Below are positions 1 through 11,720 of a DNA stretch of 64,000 bases, piece by piece. The stretch's first letter is position 1, and each line of letters starts with the position of its first letter. The position numbers were made by a program, and so were the translations under genes. The notes below the pieces were generated by a model that worked only from the letters and a program-made list of their open reading frames with translations, searched no databases and was not told the origin of the DNA. The stretch comes from Entoloma clypeatum (taxonomy: Eukaryota; Basidiomycota; Agaricomycetes; Agaricales; Entolomataceae), in contig OY751488.1 in NCBI GenBank assembly GCA_963565915.1, positions 3,224,001 through 3,288,000 on the forward strand. Direction: 5' to 3'.

Positions 1-1428
1 AGGCCCGGGACAAGTCGTCGTTCATGTTCGCGCAACCGGGATCTGTGGGTAAGAAGGATTGATTTATTCAGTGGTAAATTACCTGCTGAAAGCAGGTTTC
101 CAGGAGCGATGTTCATTTCTGGCGGCACGGCCGGATCGGAGACTTCATGGTTGTTGAGGACGAGGTAAGTTTTGATGCTCGCCGAGAGTCAACTCTCTCA
201 TGACTTCGGACCTAGTGCGGATCTGGTCATGAATCTGCTGGGGAGATTGTCGAGGTAGGTGAAGGAGTTACTCAGTGGAAAGTCGGTGAGATATGATCTA
301 TCCAATTCATCGTTAATTGTTAGCAATTCATCCTTAGGCGACCGCGTTGCTATCGAAGCAGGCGTACCATGCTCTCAACCTTCATGCGATGCATGTCGTA
401 CCGGACGATACAACGCCTGTCCTGAAGTTGTCTTCTTCTCGACGCCACCATTCCATGGTATGCAGCCATGGGAACTTCACCTGTGCGCCACTAATGCGTC
501 CTCGACGTCCCAGGAACTCTCACCAGATGGCACCTGCACCCGGCTCAGTGGCTTCACCGTCTTCCGGATGAGGTCTCTTTTGAAGAAGGTGCACTTTGTG
601 AACCTTTAGCGGTCGCTCTGGCTGGAATTGAACGTTCTGACCTTCGTCTCGGCGATTCTGTCCTCATATGGTCAAAAGTTTCTAATGTCCGTCATAGTCA
701 TATTAACCATCTTTGATGCAGTGGTGCTGGCCCAATTGGACTTGTTACCTTGCTAGCTGCGCGTACCGCAGGCGCAGAACCTATCGTCATTACCGATCTC
801 TTCCAAAGCCGATTGGACTTCGCAAAGCAGCTTGTACCTGGTGCTCGCACAGTTTTAATCCAACGCGGCTCAGCCCCTAAACAGGAGGCTGTCCGCATCA
901 AGACTGTGGCTGATGGCCCAGTGAAAGTCGCTCTTGAGTGCACAGGTGTCGAAGGAAGTATACGTACGGCAGTACATGTGAGTCCTTCTGAGCCATGACT
1001 TGGATCCATCTAGTCTGACTACCCATGTTTATTGACGCTTAGTCAATGCAATTTGGTGGAAAGGTCCTCATTATCGGTGTTGGAAAGGATGAACAAGTTG
1101 TAAGCCATGGCTCGATGACTGGCTACTTAACTTGTTCTGGAGCTGATTCCCATCTGAGTTCCCCTTCATGCATTTGAGTGCGAACGAGATTGATGTTAGC
1201 TTTCAATATCGTTATGCCAATCAGGTGAGTTTCTCGCCGTCTTGTTCTGTAGTAGTTATCTCACGTTTCAACCACCAGTATCCCAAAGCCATACGTCTGA
1301 TCGCTGGAGGCTTGATTAATGTCAAACCCTTGGTCACTCATCGCTTCTCACTTGAGGAGGCTATCTCCGCGTTCCATGTCGCCGCTGATCCATCTCAGGG
1401 TGCTATCAAGGTTCAAATTTTGGATTAA
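1..1428 (+). CDS. Zinc-dependent polyol dehydrogenase (L-arabinitol 4-dehydrogenase / sorbitol dehydrogenase type), 5' partial
   Basis: This is a medium-chain NAD(P)-dependent alcohol dehydrogenase that oxidises sugar alcohols to ketoses in the cytosol; by motif it sits near L-arabinitol 4-dehydrogenase and xylitol/sorbitol dehydrogenases of pentose catabolism. Nine exons can be joined in one frame: 1-48, 104-164, 216-285, 338-457, 514-670, 722-977, 1043-1099, 1159-1224 and 1279-1428, with introns of 51-65 bp. The catalytic-zinc motif ATGICGSDVHFW is visible at the 5' edge, followed by GHESAGE, a cluster of structural-zinc cysteines (PCSQPSCDACRTGRYNAC), the Rossmann motif CGAGPIGL, and the C-terminal QYRYANQYPKAIRL. 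The start codon lies upstream of the window. Substrate preference cannot be decided from sequence alone. The gene is tail-to-tail with the BYE1-like gene, 151 bp apart. Confidence 0.9.
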
Positions 1429-1579
1429 ATCATGTCTTTGCACGGCAGTTGAAAGCACATATATACAAATCAATATTGCAAAGTACAGGAATGAAAGAGG
1501 ATCGATATTGAATTATCGTAGTGTGCCTCGAGATGTTTCTAGAGTAAAAAAAAAAAAAAATTCCTGTGTCAAACAACTG

Positions 1580-4500
1580 TCACCATCGACGTGGTGGACT
1601 CCCATCGTCAGGTCGAGGCCTTCGGGGCCAACCTGAGTCAACTGGCTTCCGAGGACTGTCATTTCCGCCAGAACGGCCCCTACCTCGACCGCGCCAATTT
1701 CGGCCTCCCCGATCTTCACGGTCACGATCAGGTCTGTAACAGGATTCTCGAGAATCGTGGCGATCATAGAAGTGAGAATGAAGTGGAGGGTCACGATGCA
1801 GCGGTGGACTGTCGTGTGATGTTGCATGGAGACTCGGCAATGGCGGGTATATAGCACCAACAGGGTGGGACCATTGTGGTGCGACACGGGGATACGGCTG
1901 TGACGGCGGAATTTGTACTGGTGGGTTTTGTGGCGCTGGGGGTGGCTGCGGTGGCTGTGGTATTGACAGCGGGAGCGGGAGAGATCTGTTCCCCGTAAGA
2001 GTTTGTATCATTAACTGGATTTGTTCTGGAGTCAAACTTGCAACTTCTGCCGCGATATTAGCAGGTAGTGGGGGTGGATTGGGGGTGCTGGATGCTGTGG
2101 GTTGCTGCAGAGTTGCGGGGAAAGGTATTTGTATATTTCGAGGCAGAGGCGGATATGCAGGCATAGGCGATTGTGGTGGAGGAGGCAAAAGTCTACCTTT
2201 GTTGAGAACCCAAACCCCAATCAGGAGATTAGCTTTTCGCAGCTTCGGTAGATGTAAGTTGTCTAGTAGTTCCATATATTCGGGTAGCGGGTCGCTTGAG
2301 AGTAAGGGAATGATGTACAGTTCGCGCCCTGGGTGGTGGTCCTTGGGGCGATTTCCCCAGGGGAAAACGAGGCCGTGACGGCTACGAACAGAAATATATA
2401 TGCATGAGTGGAGGTATTTAGGGGTTAGAGAGTTAATTTACCCCTTGGCAATTAAAAAGTCGCTCAAAAATCTGAACCCGACGTCGTTATGTGAGGCGGG
2501 CGAGAATGCAACAGCAACTAGCTCCTTCGTCACATTCATCCTCACGTGCAGTAGAAACTTGCTGGAATTTTCTACAGGGACGCGCCCGTCAATCCGGAGG
2601 AGTTCTGACGGGAAGAGGGTTTTCCAAAGCGCAGAGTCATGCTGTATCGGCCGCCCGCCTATCTGACGGGCGACGACAGGTGTTTCTTGCGGAATGGTCG
2701 AATCCAATGGCATATTTATCTTGAGATTTTGATGTAAGTAGAGCTATCAAAATGACGAGCAAACGACGAGACAAACCTTGCCTGACCAAACGTGAGGTAA
2801 TGCATCCAGCGCTACTTGTTGGGCCTCTGCAGAAGCTGCTGTCGAGTCAAGTTTCTCTTCCAGGAACATGTCAAAGTCATGGTCGTCTGCTATGATAGGC
2901 CTGGACTCCATGATTACATGTTTATCGTAATCGGGTTTGATTGAAACAGGACTAGTAGTAGATGGTTGCCGCTGATGTGGAGGTTGTGATATGGCTGTGG
3001 GGGATTCATCAACAGTCGGTTTATTCCAAAGCGCGTCCAAATCAAATGAGGGCTGGGAAGCTTCCTGCTTCGCCGCGAAGGGGGATATTCCGGTTGGCGG
3101 AACACGGGACGCATCTTTGTAATCAACTGAGTGGGATGTGATTCCTTCAGGAGCAGCTGGTGGGGGATGAGATATCAAAGCGTTTTCGGCCATAAGGGGG
3201 GTGTCATCATCGATATCGATATTGATGAAATCGGAGAGATTCAACTCGGGTTCCTGCACTGACGTACCAGGTGGTGCAGGCAGCAGCGTAGGGGCGGAAG
3301 TTTGAGTGAATGGTGATCTTGGCATTGGGGCAGCAACAGGTTCTTGATTCAAAATGGGATGTAAGGGTATAGCGGGTGGTTCACCCCAAGGAGATGCCTC
3401 GTGGGGAGTGACGGGAGACTCTGGCGGGACTGATGTAGACTCAGCACGCTGCCTTGCCTGCGCTCTCAGTCTTGCCATGCGCTCTCTTTCTCTTCTTTCA
3501 TACTCCTCCCTGCGGGAGCGTTCGTCATCTTCGGCATTGGCGGCTTGGCCGTGAATATCTTCAATATCCTCCAACCCTTTGTGAGTTATTTTAGCACGCG
3601 GAACGGCAGTTGGTGTCAAAATAGAATGCTCCAACGCTTCCTTCTCAGCAATCTTAATCGATTGTTTCGTTTCCTCGTTCGCCAAGTCAGTTGAAGACAT
3701 CAGTGAGATCTCTTCGGGTGTTATCAAGGCAGACACAATGCGTTGGTGAAGAACGACTCGATCAGGTTTGCTTAGATTAAACTGAAGCATTCGAAAGCGA
3801 TCCCTAGAAGTTGGTAGTCAGTAGACGCCTATCTGGTAAAGAAACTCGACATGCGTACTTGTATTTTGAACCCGCGGACGGACGGCTTTCTTTATCTGGT
3901 TCAGAATATATCTCGAAGATGGAACCTTCAAGTTCCATGGCAAAGTGTTTTGACTCGTTCAGCAGTGCAGCCTTCTCATCTTCCGTCAAGCTATCCAGAG
4001 ATTTTTTGACTACGGCTGTTTCAGGCGGTTGATCGTGGTCATCGCCATCCCGACTTTCGACGTGTACATGAGGATATCTGGAGAAAATGTCGTGGAATAA
4101 CTCTTCCAATTTGCCCAAACAGTATTTCCTAGTCGGGTCGTCGGTCGCACCAAAGCCTTCGGATTTCTTCCTTTTCAATGGTGGTGTTTGGGATGTGTGA
4201 ATTTTGCGCTTCAGCCCGCCGGCTGCGGGTGGGGTTGCTTGCTTGTGAATGCGATATCGACGGTGTTGTTTAGGGTGATTGGATACCTCTGAATCTGAAT
4301 GAGATGAATAAGAAAGACGACGAATGGGACGCTTGTGGAAAGAAATAAGCATTGATGCTAAAGAGAGCCAGAATTGCAACATACCTTTCCCTTGACTTTC
4401 GGACTGTCACCAATATATTCATCCGCACTGCTAGGGTCTTCCTCTGACTCGGACGGCACATTGTCCACCGGACTGCGTTCTCTGACGCGTCTTTGTTTCT

Positions 4501-5450
4501 TCGGCGCTGGCCCGATGTTTGCCTCGTTTTCACTGACTTCTTCGATGGCGTCTGGTCCTTCCCAATGCACTAAATGAGAAGAACAAAAGTACGTTAGTTT
4601 AGAAACAAATGAAAACCCATGAAGCAGATTTCAAATAAAACCAAAAAACGAGAAAAAGATGATGGATATCGAAAGCATCCTGAAAGACGGATATCTGGCA
4701 CTCTATCGTACTTTGTCAACTTTATCGAGCAGACTGCCACTCAGGATTGCTCAGCAAGCGAGATACAACTCAGTGCACGCTTGCGACTTGACTGGGCAAT
4801 TCAGGACGTCTCTTCAAGACAGAGACATAAGCGGCAGGAGACAGCTCTACTGACAGGCAAGATGGAATGACGAGGACGTTACATAGGTATGTTTTCTCCA
4901 CGACTACAAATTGCGCGGAGAAGGACAAAAGGGCTATTCTGGTACGTGTGAAGTGAGAGCCAATGTACTCACTGGCTGTTCGACGACCTGACGCCTTGGT
5001 ACATGCGGGACATATGTAGACATCTGTAGTGGGGAAAAGGATATCGTAGGTTTGGCACGCAGGGCGCAGGAAGGCAAAACCTACTGATTTCTTCTGCATC
5101 TTCTTCCTTCAGGTCAATGCAACTGAAATGATACCTGAGATACAAGAGATCAATCGGGATTGCGATTGTATAAAGAGATATTGAATTCACCAAAGTTTGC
5201 ATTCTTCACAGTGAACCATGGGTGATCCATCGTCTCCATTTTGACAAGTGCAGTACACGGGCCCTGATGACCGCAATTTTTTTTTCTTCGGTTCAGAAAG
5301 CCGGGACGCTTTTCCCTCGACATTTTCCTTCTCAGCAGACTCTGATTTGTGAGATCGTTTCTTCGATTTTTTCTCCAGCTTTGGAATTTCGGGAGGGATT
5401 ATTTTCATGATAGAAGCAGTTGCTGATCTCGTCTTGGAACGGGTGCTCAT
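1580..5450 (-). CDS. BYE1-like transcription elongation regulator (PHD finger, TFIIS central domain, SPOC domain)
   Basis: This is a nuclear RNA polymerase II regulator of the yeast Bye1 / animal PHF3-DIDO type. Eight exons (5450-5191, 5134-5085, 5023-4973, 4569-4385, 4331-3859, 3803-2777, 2719-2442, 2381-1580) sum to 3126 nt, or 1041 aa. Near residues 70-125 is a PHD finger (CTCQNGDDGSPMVHCEEC, then YHFSCI and ICPAC), which reads methylated H3K4 in this family. The middle (exons 5-6) is a TFIIS-M-like helical domain containing RKYCLGKLEELF and ending LANEETKQSIKIAEKEALEH. Exon 7 is a SPOC-type domain, and the C-terminus is proline-rich and then R/G/D-rich. The ATG at 5450 was chosen because MSTRSKTRSAT is a typical basic N-terminus; an in-frame ATG 38 codons upstream is possible. 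The intron at 4570-4972 is about 400 bp, far longer than the others. Confidence 0.88.
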
Positions 5451-5864
5451 CGTATTGTTGTCTGAGATCGTCGTTGGGTGAGAGGGTTGAAACTCCGACC
5501 GCTGTTTGACTCGCACCACATCACATGATCCCACGTCAAGCGTCACGGGTTCGTTGTGAAACATGGGTGACTAGCTCTGCAGTATAGCTTAGAACCTTGA
5601 GATGAATAGTGCATGGGCGGCGAGAACACATAGGGAGCTCAGGAAAACCCTAATTTGTAATATTTGTCTTAATGGACAATGAGTAAAACCAAATGGAACT
5701 CCAACTCATCAGGTGGACTGCTTAGTGCTCTGATGCATGCACTGCATGGTGTTATGAGAGGCTCTGTCTAACCATTGTTCAATGATACACTCTCAGATGT
5801 AATAGCACCTCAATTGACAATTGAATGACACCTAAGTATAACTTAAAATACATGAAAGTTATAG
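5451..5864. other. Upstream region of the BYE1-like gene
   Basis: No open frame of coding quality was seen. The stretch presumably holds the promoter of the BYE1-like gene, and AT content rises towards the MITE at its far end. Confidence 0.5.
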
Positions 5865-5872
5865 AGCTCAAA

Positions 5873-6256
5873 TAGGGTGAACACAGGTTTTTTGCTCTTT
5901 TTTGTTCCTGTGGCCCCTGGGGGGTGGCGTTTGTCATAAAATTATTTATTTGAGTATCAGAAATGATGCAAAAGTGTTTTGGCTATATCCTGATCAAATT
6001 TTGTCTGATTTGGATGATCCAGGGCCTGTCTGAGGGCAAATCACTATGGCTACACCTGTGGGTACACAGGTACGGTATGTGGACAGTTATTTGCTCCCTG
6101 ACAGCCCTGGATCATCCATATCGGACAAGATTTGATCAAGATATAGCCAAAACACTTTTGGATCATTTTTGATACTCAAATCAATAATTGTATGATAAAT
6201 CCCATCCTCCAGGGGCTATGGGAACAAAAAAGAGCAAAAAACCCATGTTCACCCTA
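5873..6256. mobile_element. 384-bp palindromic MITE with 8-bp target duplication
   Basis: The element starts TAGGGTGAACAC and ends GTGTTCACCCTA-like (read TGTTCACCCTA), flanked by the direct repeat AGCTCAAA at 5865-5872 and 6257-6264. The two arms are imperfect inverted repeats of roughly 160 bp over almost the whole length; for example the left arm has AAAGTGTTTTGGCTATATCC and the right arm its near reverse complement. Only about 60 bp in the centre are unique. There is no coding frame. An 8-bp TSD fits hAT-like or KDZ-type transposases acting in trans; which one is inference. Confidence 0.82.
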
Positions 6257-6264
6257 AGCTCAAA

Positions 6265-6998
6265 TTATATATCTATGACAATTGGATGAACCTCAGTCTT
6301 GTCGTCGACTTCGTCTTCACTCCTGATCTTGACACTGTCGGATGCTTCAGCATCTGTCACCAATCCTGCAATGATCCCCACCCTTTTTGCCTTAGCCCTT
6401 CAAGACACCATCCTCAACAGCATCCCAGACAACGACTATTGTTAAAAGATTAGGGTAATTACCCACTCATGACTATAACCTGACCAGATTTTAACCACTT
6501 GTGACTGCTGCAGCGATTAACACTGGTTAAACCAGGTTAGGTTGTGGTCTGAGCAAAACTTGTAATGGATCTGTGAAATCTATATCTCAATTTCTTTTGA
6601 CCTTAACCAGTAAGAGGGATTAGGTTACAACAGGTTGTGGTTAAGATTAGTGTTTCGAAGTCACATTAAGTCAAATCAATGACCTCAAAATTCATTAACC
6701 TGACTTGACTGAGTTAAGAATTTATCCTAGAAGGCCTTAACCTTAACTAAACATTTATTAACCAGTCAAGGTTTGAGACAAACAGTTGAGGTATGGTTAA
6801 AACTTGTTTTAACCAGTTATTAGTGTTTGAAAGTCCAGTCCAGTCTGGTTTTTTGCCCAAAAAATTGAGAACCTAGAACCAAGACTGGTTGAGTGGTTTC
6901 TCCAAAAAACTGAAACCAGGACTGGACTGGTCAAAGACTGGTTAACCAGTCTTTCCTTTCTCAACAAAGTAAACCAGGACTGGTTCGAACTGGTTTAA
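6265..6998. repeat. AACCAGT/ACTGGTT-rich low-complexity region
   Basis: Non-coding DNA densely packed with both orientations of AACCAGT and ACTGGTT, forming many local palindromes (for example GACTGGTTAACCAGTC near 6935-6955). The motif TTAGTGTTTCGAAG or a close variant occurs near 6650, 6825 and again at 7107. Similar GGTCTAGACC/ACCAGTC-rich DNA lies at 22440-22634 and 48340-48520. No gene is seen. Confidence 0.6.
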
Positions 6999-7104
6999 TG
7001 TTACAGTCCGATCAGCTCAGATGATTTCCAACCAATTCTGACACCTCCAACACCTCCAACGTTTTGACTAATACTTATTATGCATACTTACTGTTATGAA
7101 TCTC
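6999..7104 (+). repeat. 5' end fragment of a G4-type chromovirus LTR
   Basis: Starting TGTTACAGTCCGATCAGCTC, this stretch matches the first ~105 bp of the complete LTR at 47861-48337, apart from a short insertion. The homology stops at GAATCTC. It is preceded by TTTAA, the same five bases that follow the LTR ending at 48337. Bases 7105-7143 between this fragment and the G1 LTR do not belong to either LTR. Confidence 0.75.
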
Positions 7105-7143
7105 GTTTAGTGTTTCAAGGTCTAGTTTACCTTCGTTGATTTC

Positions 7144-7545
7144 TGTTATGCTTAACAAACCGTTCCAAGGTTCGGGCAGAGTATGCAGAAAAGTGGAAAG
7201 GCGAAGAGCAAAGTGATTGCTAAATCTAAGGAATCTACTATAGTACAAGAGGTTTATATAGGTACTGACTATAGGCGGTAGCAGATGAGTCAGTACTGCG
7301 GAAGGCAGTGCGCATGAGTAAGGCGACTGCGGAAGGCTATGTACAGTGAGTAAGCTGACTGTGGAAAGCGAGTCAGTGCGGGAGCGAAGTATACTAAAGG
7401 GGATGACGAAGTAATGTAATGAGTCAGACCGGAAATCGAGAGTTGCGAAAGTAGACATTAGACATAGTAAGCTCGTAAGAGGGCGCCGAGTCGGGCCGAT
7501 AAGTAAAAGATATGACGTGGTCCTCATACTGTAGAGTCCGTAACA
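7144..7545 (-). repeat. G1 3' LTR
   Basis: 402 bp bounded by TGTTA...TAACA. It shares the order and most of the sequence of the LTR at 13375-13762 but with many substitutions and small indels, indicating an old insertion or LTRs of different origin. Confidence 0.85.
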
Positions 7546-7579
7546 TGTTCCCCTCTCCAAGCTCTGTGTCCTCACAGAG

Positions 7580-7951
7580 TCACTGTCCCCATCCCTCGTT
7601 GTTGCCGGGATCGGACCAGTTCGGACTTTCCTTGAGGCTCCAATCATATATCAACTCCTCGTTGATGGCTACGGCGAGTTCGAGGCCTTTGATAGCCAGC
7701 CGAATACGTCGATTCTCGATCACGAGGGTGCTGGTGTAGTTTCCGAGAATTTGTTTTTCCTCGGGACTCGGGGCGACAGGTAGGTTGGACAGCGAGTGAA
7801 GCCGGATATGCATCTGGCAATGGAGGAGGTCGGCAAGGGAAGTTTCGAGAGCGTGGATTTGGTCTCTCATGGAGAGTGCTTCGTTCATGAGGGCGGCGAT
7901 GGCGGGGTTGATGTCGGTGGTGGAGGTGGAGGTGACGGTGGTGTTTGACAT
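7580..7951 (-). CDS. G1 accessory ORF between integrase and 3' LTR, function unknown
   Basis: This is a 123-codon frame in the same direction as pol, placed after the chromodomain and ending 35 bp before the 3' LTR. The ATG at 7951 is preceded by in-frame sequence without ATG. The protein starts with a Ser/Thr-rich stretch, followed by a helical segment with heptad-like leucines (PAIAALMNEALSMRDQIHAL), an ENRRIRLAIKGLELAVAINE segment and an acidic, tryptophan-containing C-terminus (NWSDPGNNEGWGQ). No signal peptide, membrane span or zinc motif is seen, and I do not recognise a family. The position is that of env in retroviruses, but nothing in it looks like an envelope protein. It is free of stops although pol of the same copy has two. 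It could be a small coiled-coil protein acting with gag. Confidence 0.5.
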   Translation of the reverse strand: MSNTTVTSTSTTDINPAIAALMNEALSMRDQIHALETSLADLLHCQMHIRLHSLSNLPVAPSPEEKQILGNYTSTLVIENRRIRLAIKGLELAVAINEELIYDWSLKESPNWSDPGNNEGWGQ

Positions 7952-8084
7952 GGCGGTGAGGATGGTTGAGAGGTAAAGGAAGAATGGGGTGGCTATATTG
8001 GGCAGGGAGAAGACTAGAGCGGGGAACTCGGTGTGTGGTTGACTGATGAGGTCGATACTGCCATGGGTTTTGAGAACTCGTCTT

Positions 8085-11000
8085 TTATTGTGGTCGAGAC
8101 AGGTTCTGCCGATGGAAATCACGGATCAAATTAGCTCGAGGTTCCCATGTGTTTTCTTCTGGGCCATATCCTTCCCACTGGACGAGGTACTGGATCTTTC
8201 TGCAGAACTTTCGAGAGTCTAGGATCGTAGACACATGGTACTCTTCTCGTCCTTCGATGATGATCGGATCAGGGGCTGGTTTCTTTTTCTGGATGGCGTA
8301 CTTCGGAGTTTCATATGGTGACAACAGGGTCTCATTGAACACAGGGTGAATCATCTTCCAAGTCTTCGGAAGATCAAGAAGGTACGCGCTAGCTCCTTTC
8401 TTCTCTAGGACTTTGAATGGTCCATGTCGGAGTGCATCAAGTTTCTTTGAGGGGCGATCGGTCCTGATGTTAGTCCCTTCCAGCCACACCTTGTCTCCGA
8501 TACGGTAGTCCCGAGACAGACTTTGCTGTGTGTCAACTGTCTTCTTCATCTGATCCTGTGCTTGTTTCAGCGCGGCATTGGCTTCTTCTCGTGCCTGTTT
8601 AAGTTTTTTCAAGAAGTCGTTGGCAGCCGGATTAGTATCTTCTAACATGAGCTCTCCCTTCAACGGATGTAAACCGTAGTTGAGGTAGAATGGGGTGTGC
8701 TTCGTTGCCTGATGTTCTTTGTCATTGTACTGGAACTCTGCGATTGCAATCCATTCAGCCCAATCATCCTGTAGATGGTTGACAAAGTTTCGTAAGAATG
8801 CTTCCGTCTCCTGATGCGATCGCTCGGCCTGTCCGTCAGTCTGTGGGTGGTATGCGGTGGACAGGTTCCTTTTGATCCCTAGCATGCGGCAGAGTATCTC
8901 CATGAACTTCGCGGCGAACTGTGGTCCCCTATCGCTGATGATCTTCTTGGGGATCCCATGAAGCTTCCATATCTGATCCCGATAGATCTTGGCTAATTCT
9001 TCAGCTGATAGTTCCACAGTTGTCGGGATAAGGTGAAGCATCTTCGAATGTCTATCCGTGATGACCAGAATTGTGTTTTTTCCATCAGATTCTGGTATTG
9101 GTCCCACAACGTCGATTCCTATGTCTTCCCATGGGTGACTTGGTGCTGCATGGGGATGTAGCGGAGCATGTCGTTTTTGTTGATTAATCTTGTTGCGTTG
9201 ACAAGTGTCGCAACCCTTCACGTACTTCTTCACATCATGCAGTATGGTAGGCCACCAGTAGGTGCGAGTGAGGAGTTCATGTGTCCGGTACTGTCCTGGA
9301 TGTCCGGCCACTGGTGCATCATGTGACTCGAACATCAATTCTTGTCGTAATTGTGGGTCTGGCGGGACATAGACTCGTTCTCCTGCATAGGTGATCCCAT
9401 TCTCCTGTTGATACCAATGAGGATTCTTTTTTAGGCCTTGGGCTACTTCTGTCTCCATGCGGTTTGAACCCTTGATGCGTGCGATCCACGGATTTTCGAT
9501 GGCTGTGACGTTTCCAATTTTGATGGAATCAGATGTTTCACCCCCTTCAAAGAATTGTTCCTCCGTGAACATCTCCATTTGTACCACATCTTCTGATTCC
9601 AACTGTTTCAAGAATAGTCCCTCCTTGAGCATTTGGTCACTGTCCTGTGGTTCGAGTTCCGCTTCATACCAGGGTAAGCGTGACAGGATGTCCGCTTTCA
9701 CATTGGTCTTGCCGGGCACATGCCGTAATTCGAAGTCATAGTCTTGTAACTTCATTTTCCAGCGTCGCTGTCGTTGATTTAGGTCCTGAGGACGACGGAA
9801 ATATTCCAGATTCTTGTGATCGGTCAAGATCTCGAAACGTTCCTTGGCTTCAAGCAGATAGTGTCTCCAATCTTTCAATGCTTCCATGACTGCCAGGAGT
9901 TCCTTGTCGTATATCTCGTAATTCTGTTCGGCCGCGGACATGGTCCGCGACAAGAACACGATGGGGTGCCATTTGTCGTCTTGCTTCTGAGAGAGTACTG
10001 CTCCAATTGCATAGCCCGATGCATCGGTTTCAACCCTGAACTGTCCCTCTGGTTTTGGTAATGCCAAGACTGGTGCCGATGTAATTGCCTGTATGAGACC
10101 TTCAAAAGCTTGCTGCTCTGTTGGTCCCCAAGTAAATGCCGTACCGCCTGTGAGCGCGGTGAGAGGTTTTGCAATGTTTGAGTACCCTTCAATAAAATGT
10201 CGATAGAAGTTAGCAAATCCAAGGAACTTCTGAACTTCCTTTTTTGATGTGGGTGCTCGCCAGTTTCGAATTGTATCCACCTTCTCAGTTTCCATCTCAA
10301 CACATCCCTCACCAACCACATATCCCAATATAGGACATTTTGTTATTTCCCATAAACACTTCTTCTCCTTTAGGAACAAATCATTGTCCGATAGGATCTG
10401 TAGGATTTCTTCAGTGTTTCACGCGAGTTCTTCCTTGGTTTTACCGATAACCACGATGTCATCCATGTAGATCACGCAGATACGTCGGCGGATCTGGTCC
10501 CGGAATAGACTAGCCATCATTCGAGAGAACGTTCCCGGGGAGTTGCAAAGACCAAAAAACATGACCAATGGTTCGAACAATCCTCGACTGGTGAGGAAGG
10601 CAGCTTTCCATTCATCGCCCTCCTTAATCCGGACGTTGTTATAACCCCACATGATGTCCATTTTATTGAAGTAGACCGCATCTTTCAGTACGTCCAAGAG
10701 ATCGGATATTCGTGGGAGTGGGAACTTGTCTTTGACCGTGAATTTATTGACCATGCGGTAATCTTGTACCAATCGTTTGGAGCCATCCTTCTTGTTGATG
10801 AAGAAGCAAGGGGAGGCATAAGGGGATTTGGACGGACAGATCTTTCCTGTTGCTAGACCCTCGTCAATGAATGCGTCCAATTCCTCTTGTTCTTTTTGCG
10901 TCATAGGATATGTATTTCCCCCTAGTTCCTTTGGTGCGTCCGGTGTAAGTTCAATACCATGGTCCCATTCCCTCTCCTTTGGGATCTTATCAAAGTTCTC

Positions 11001-11720
11001 TTTCTCGAAAAGATGAGCAAATCGTTCAACATATGAGGGTCGTTTGGTTGTGGGAGGTAGTGTGGGAGTGACAGCTTCCAAGATAGGGTCTCCAGGCTTC
11101 CATTTCTGATCCGACTTTTTGGGTGCATCTTTGTCGCGCACCTCAACCATGCAAACCCGGTGTTTGCGACCATTAAGGTTAATCCTGAAATCCGAGTGTT
11201 TGGTTCGACATGTTGTTGGGCACCGGTTAAATGTTACCGCGCCGGTTGTCCAATTGATTGTGGGGTTGTGGTGCACCAACCAGTCATGTCCCAAGAGCAT
11301 GTCCGTTCTCCCAATGTCCAGTACCATTGCTTCCATGGTTTCCTGATGTGCTCCCAAATCCAGTTTGACTTCGGCAAGTTGGCTCGCTTTCTGTTGTCGA
11401 TTTGGTGATCCATCCACATTTAAAATTGCTATGGGTGGTATTCCTCGCATGGGGAGGTTCTGTTCGCGTACTATTCTGGGATGGATGCATGTGCGTTCAC
11501 ATCCGCTGTCAACCTCAGGTCGGATAACCTTTGGTCCTCGTCGTGTTTTGAGCTGAGCTAACAGCCTGATTTCTCATCTTTTCGGAGGGTTATCTCCCTT
11601 CACAATCTTAGTCGACGCAGCGGCTCGCTTGGCAGGGATGACATAGGTTCTATTGTCTGCAGTCATACAAGGCAAGCAAGTCCGTTTAATAGATAAGGGT
11701 CGCAACTTAGCGTCGTTTAA
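8085..11720 (-). pseudogene. G1 pol: protease, reverse transcriptase, RNase H, integrase, chromodomain (two in-frame stops)
   Basis: The frame overlaps the end of gag in the -1 register (gag stops TAA at 11717-11719, pol frame runs TTA AAC from 11720), suggesting -1 frameshifting. It is then interrupted by TGA at 11574-11576 and at 10419-10421. Domains in order: aspartic protease with VDSGCERTCI; RT with QDYRMVNKFT and catalytic YMDD; RNase H with VETDASGYAIGAVLSQ and DHKNLEY; integrase H2C2 finger (HDAPVAGHPGQYRTHELLTR, then CDTCQ) and a DDE core with DRGPQFAAKF and TAYHPQTDGQAERSHQE; and a C-terminal chromodomain (YLVQWEGYGPEENTWEP) that would target heterochromatin. Both stops could have arisen as CGA to TGA, that is C-to-T at CpG. 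Without the stops, all catalytic residues are present. Confidence 0.9.

Noticed and set aside
1546..1561. Poly-A run as a processed-transcript tail
   Set aside because: It lies in the 151-bp gap between two convergent genes with intact introns and is short; no TSD or retrocopy is seen.
5640..5660. AAACCCTAA as a telomere-like repeat
   Set aside because: Single occurrence, no tandem array.
7580..7951. G1 extra ORF as an envelope gene
   Set aside because: No signal peptide, transmembrane segment, furin-like site or cysteine pairs; it is too short.
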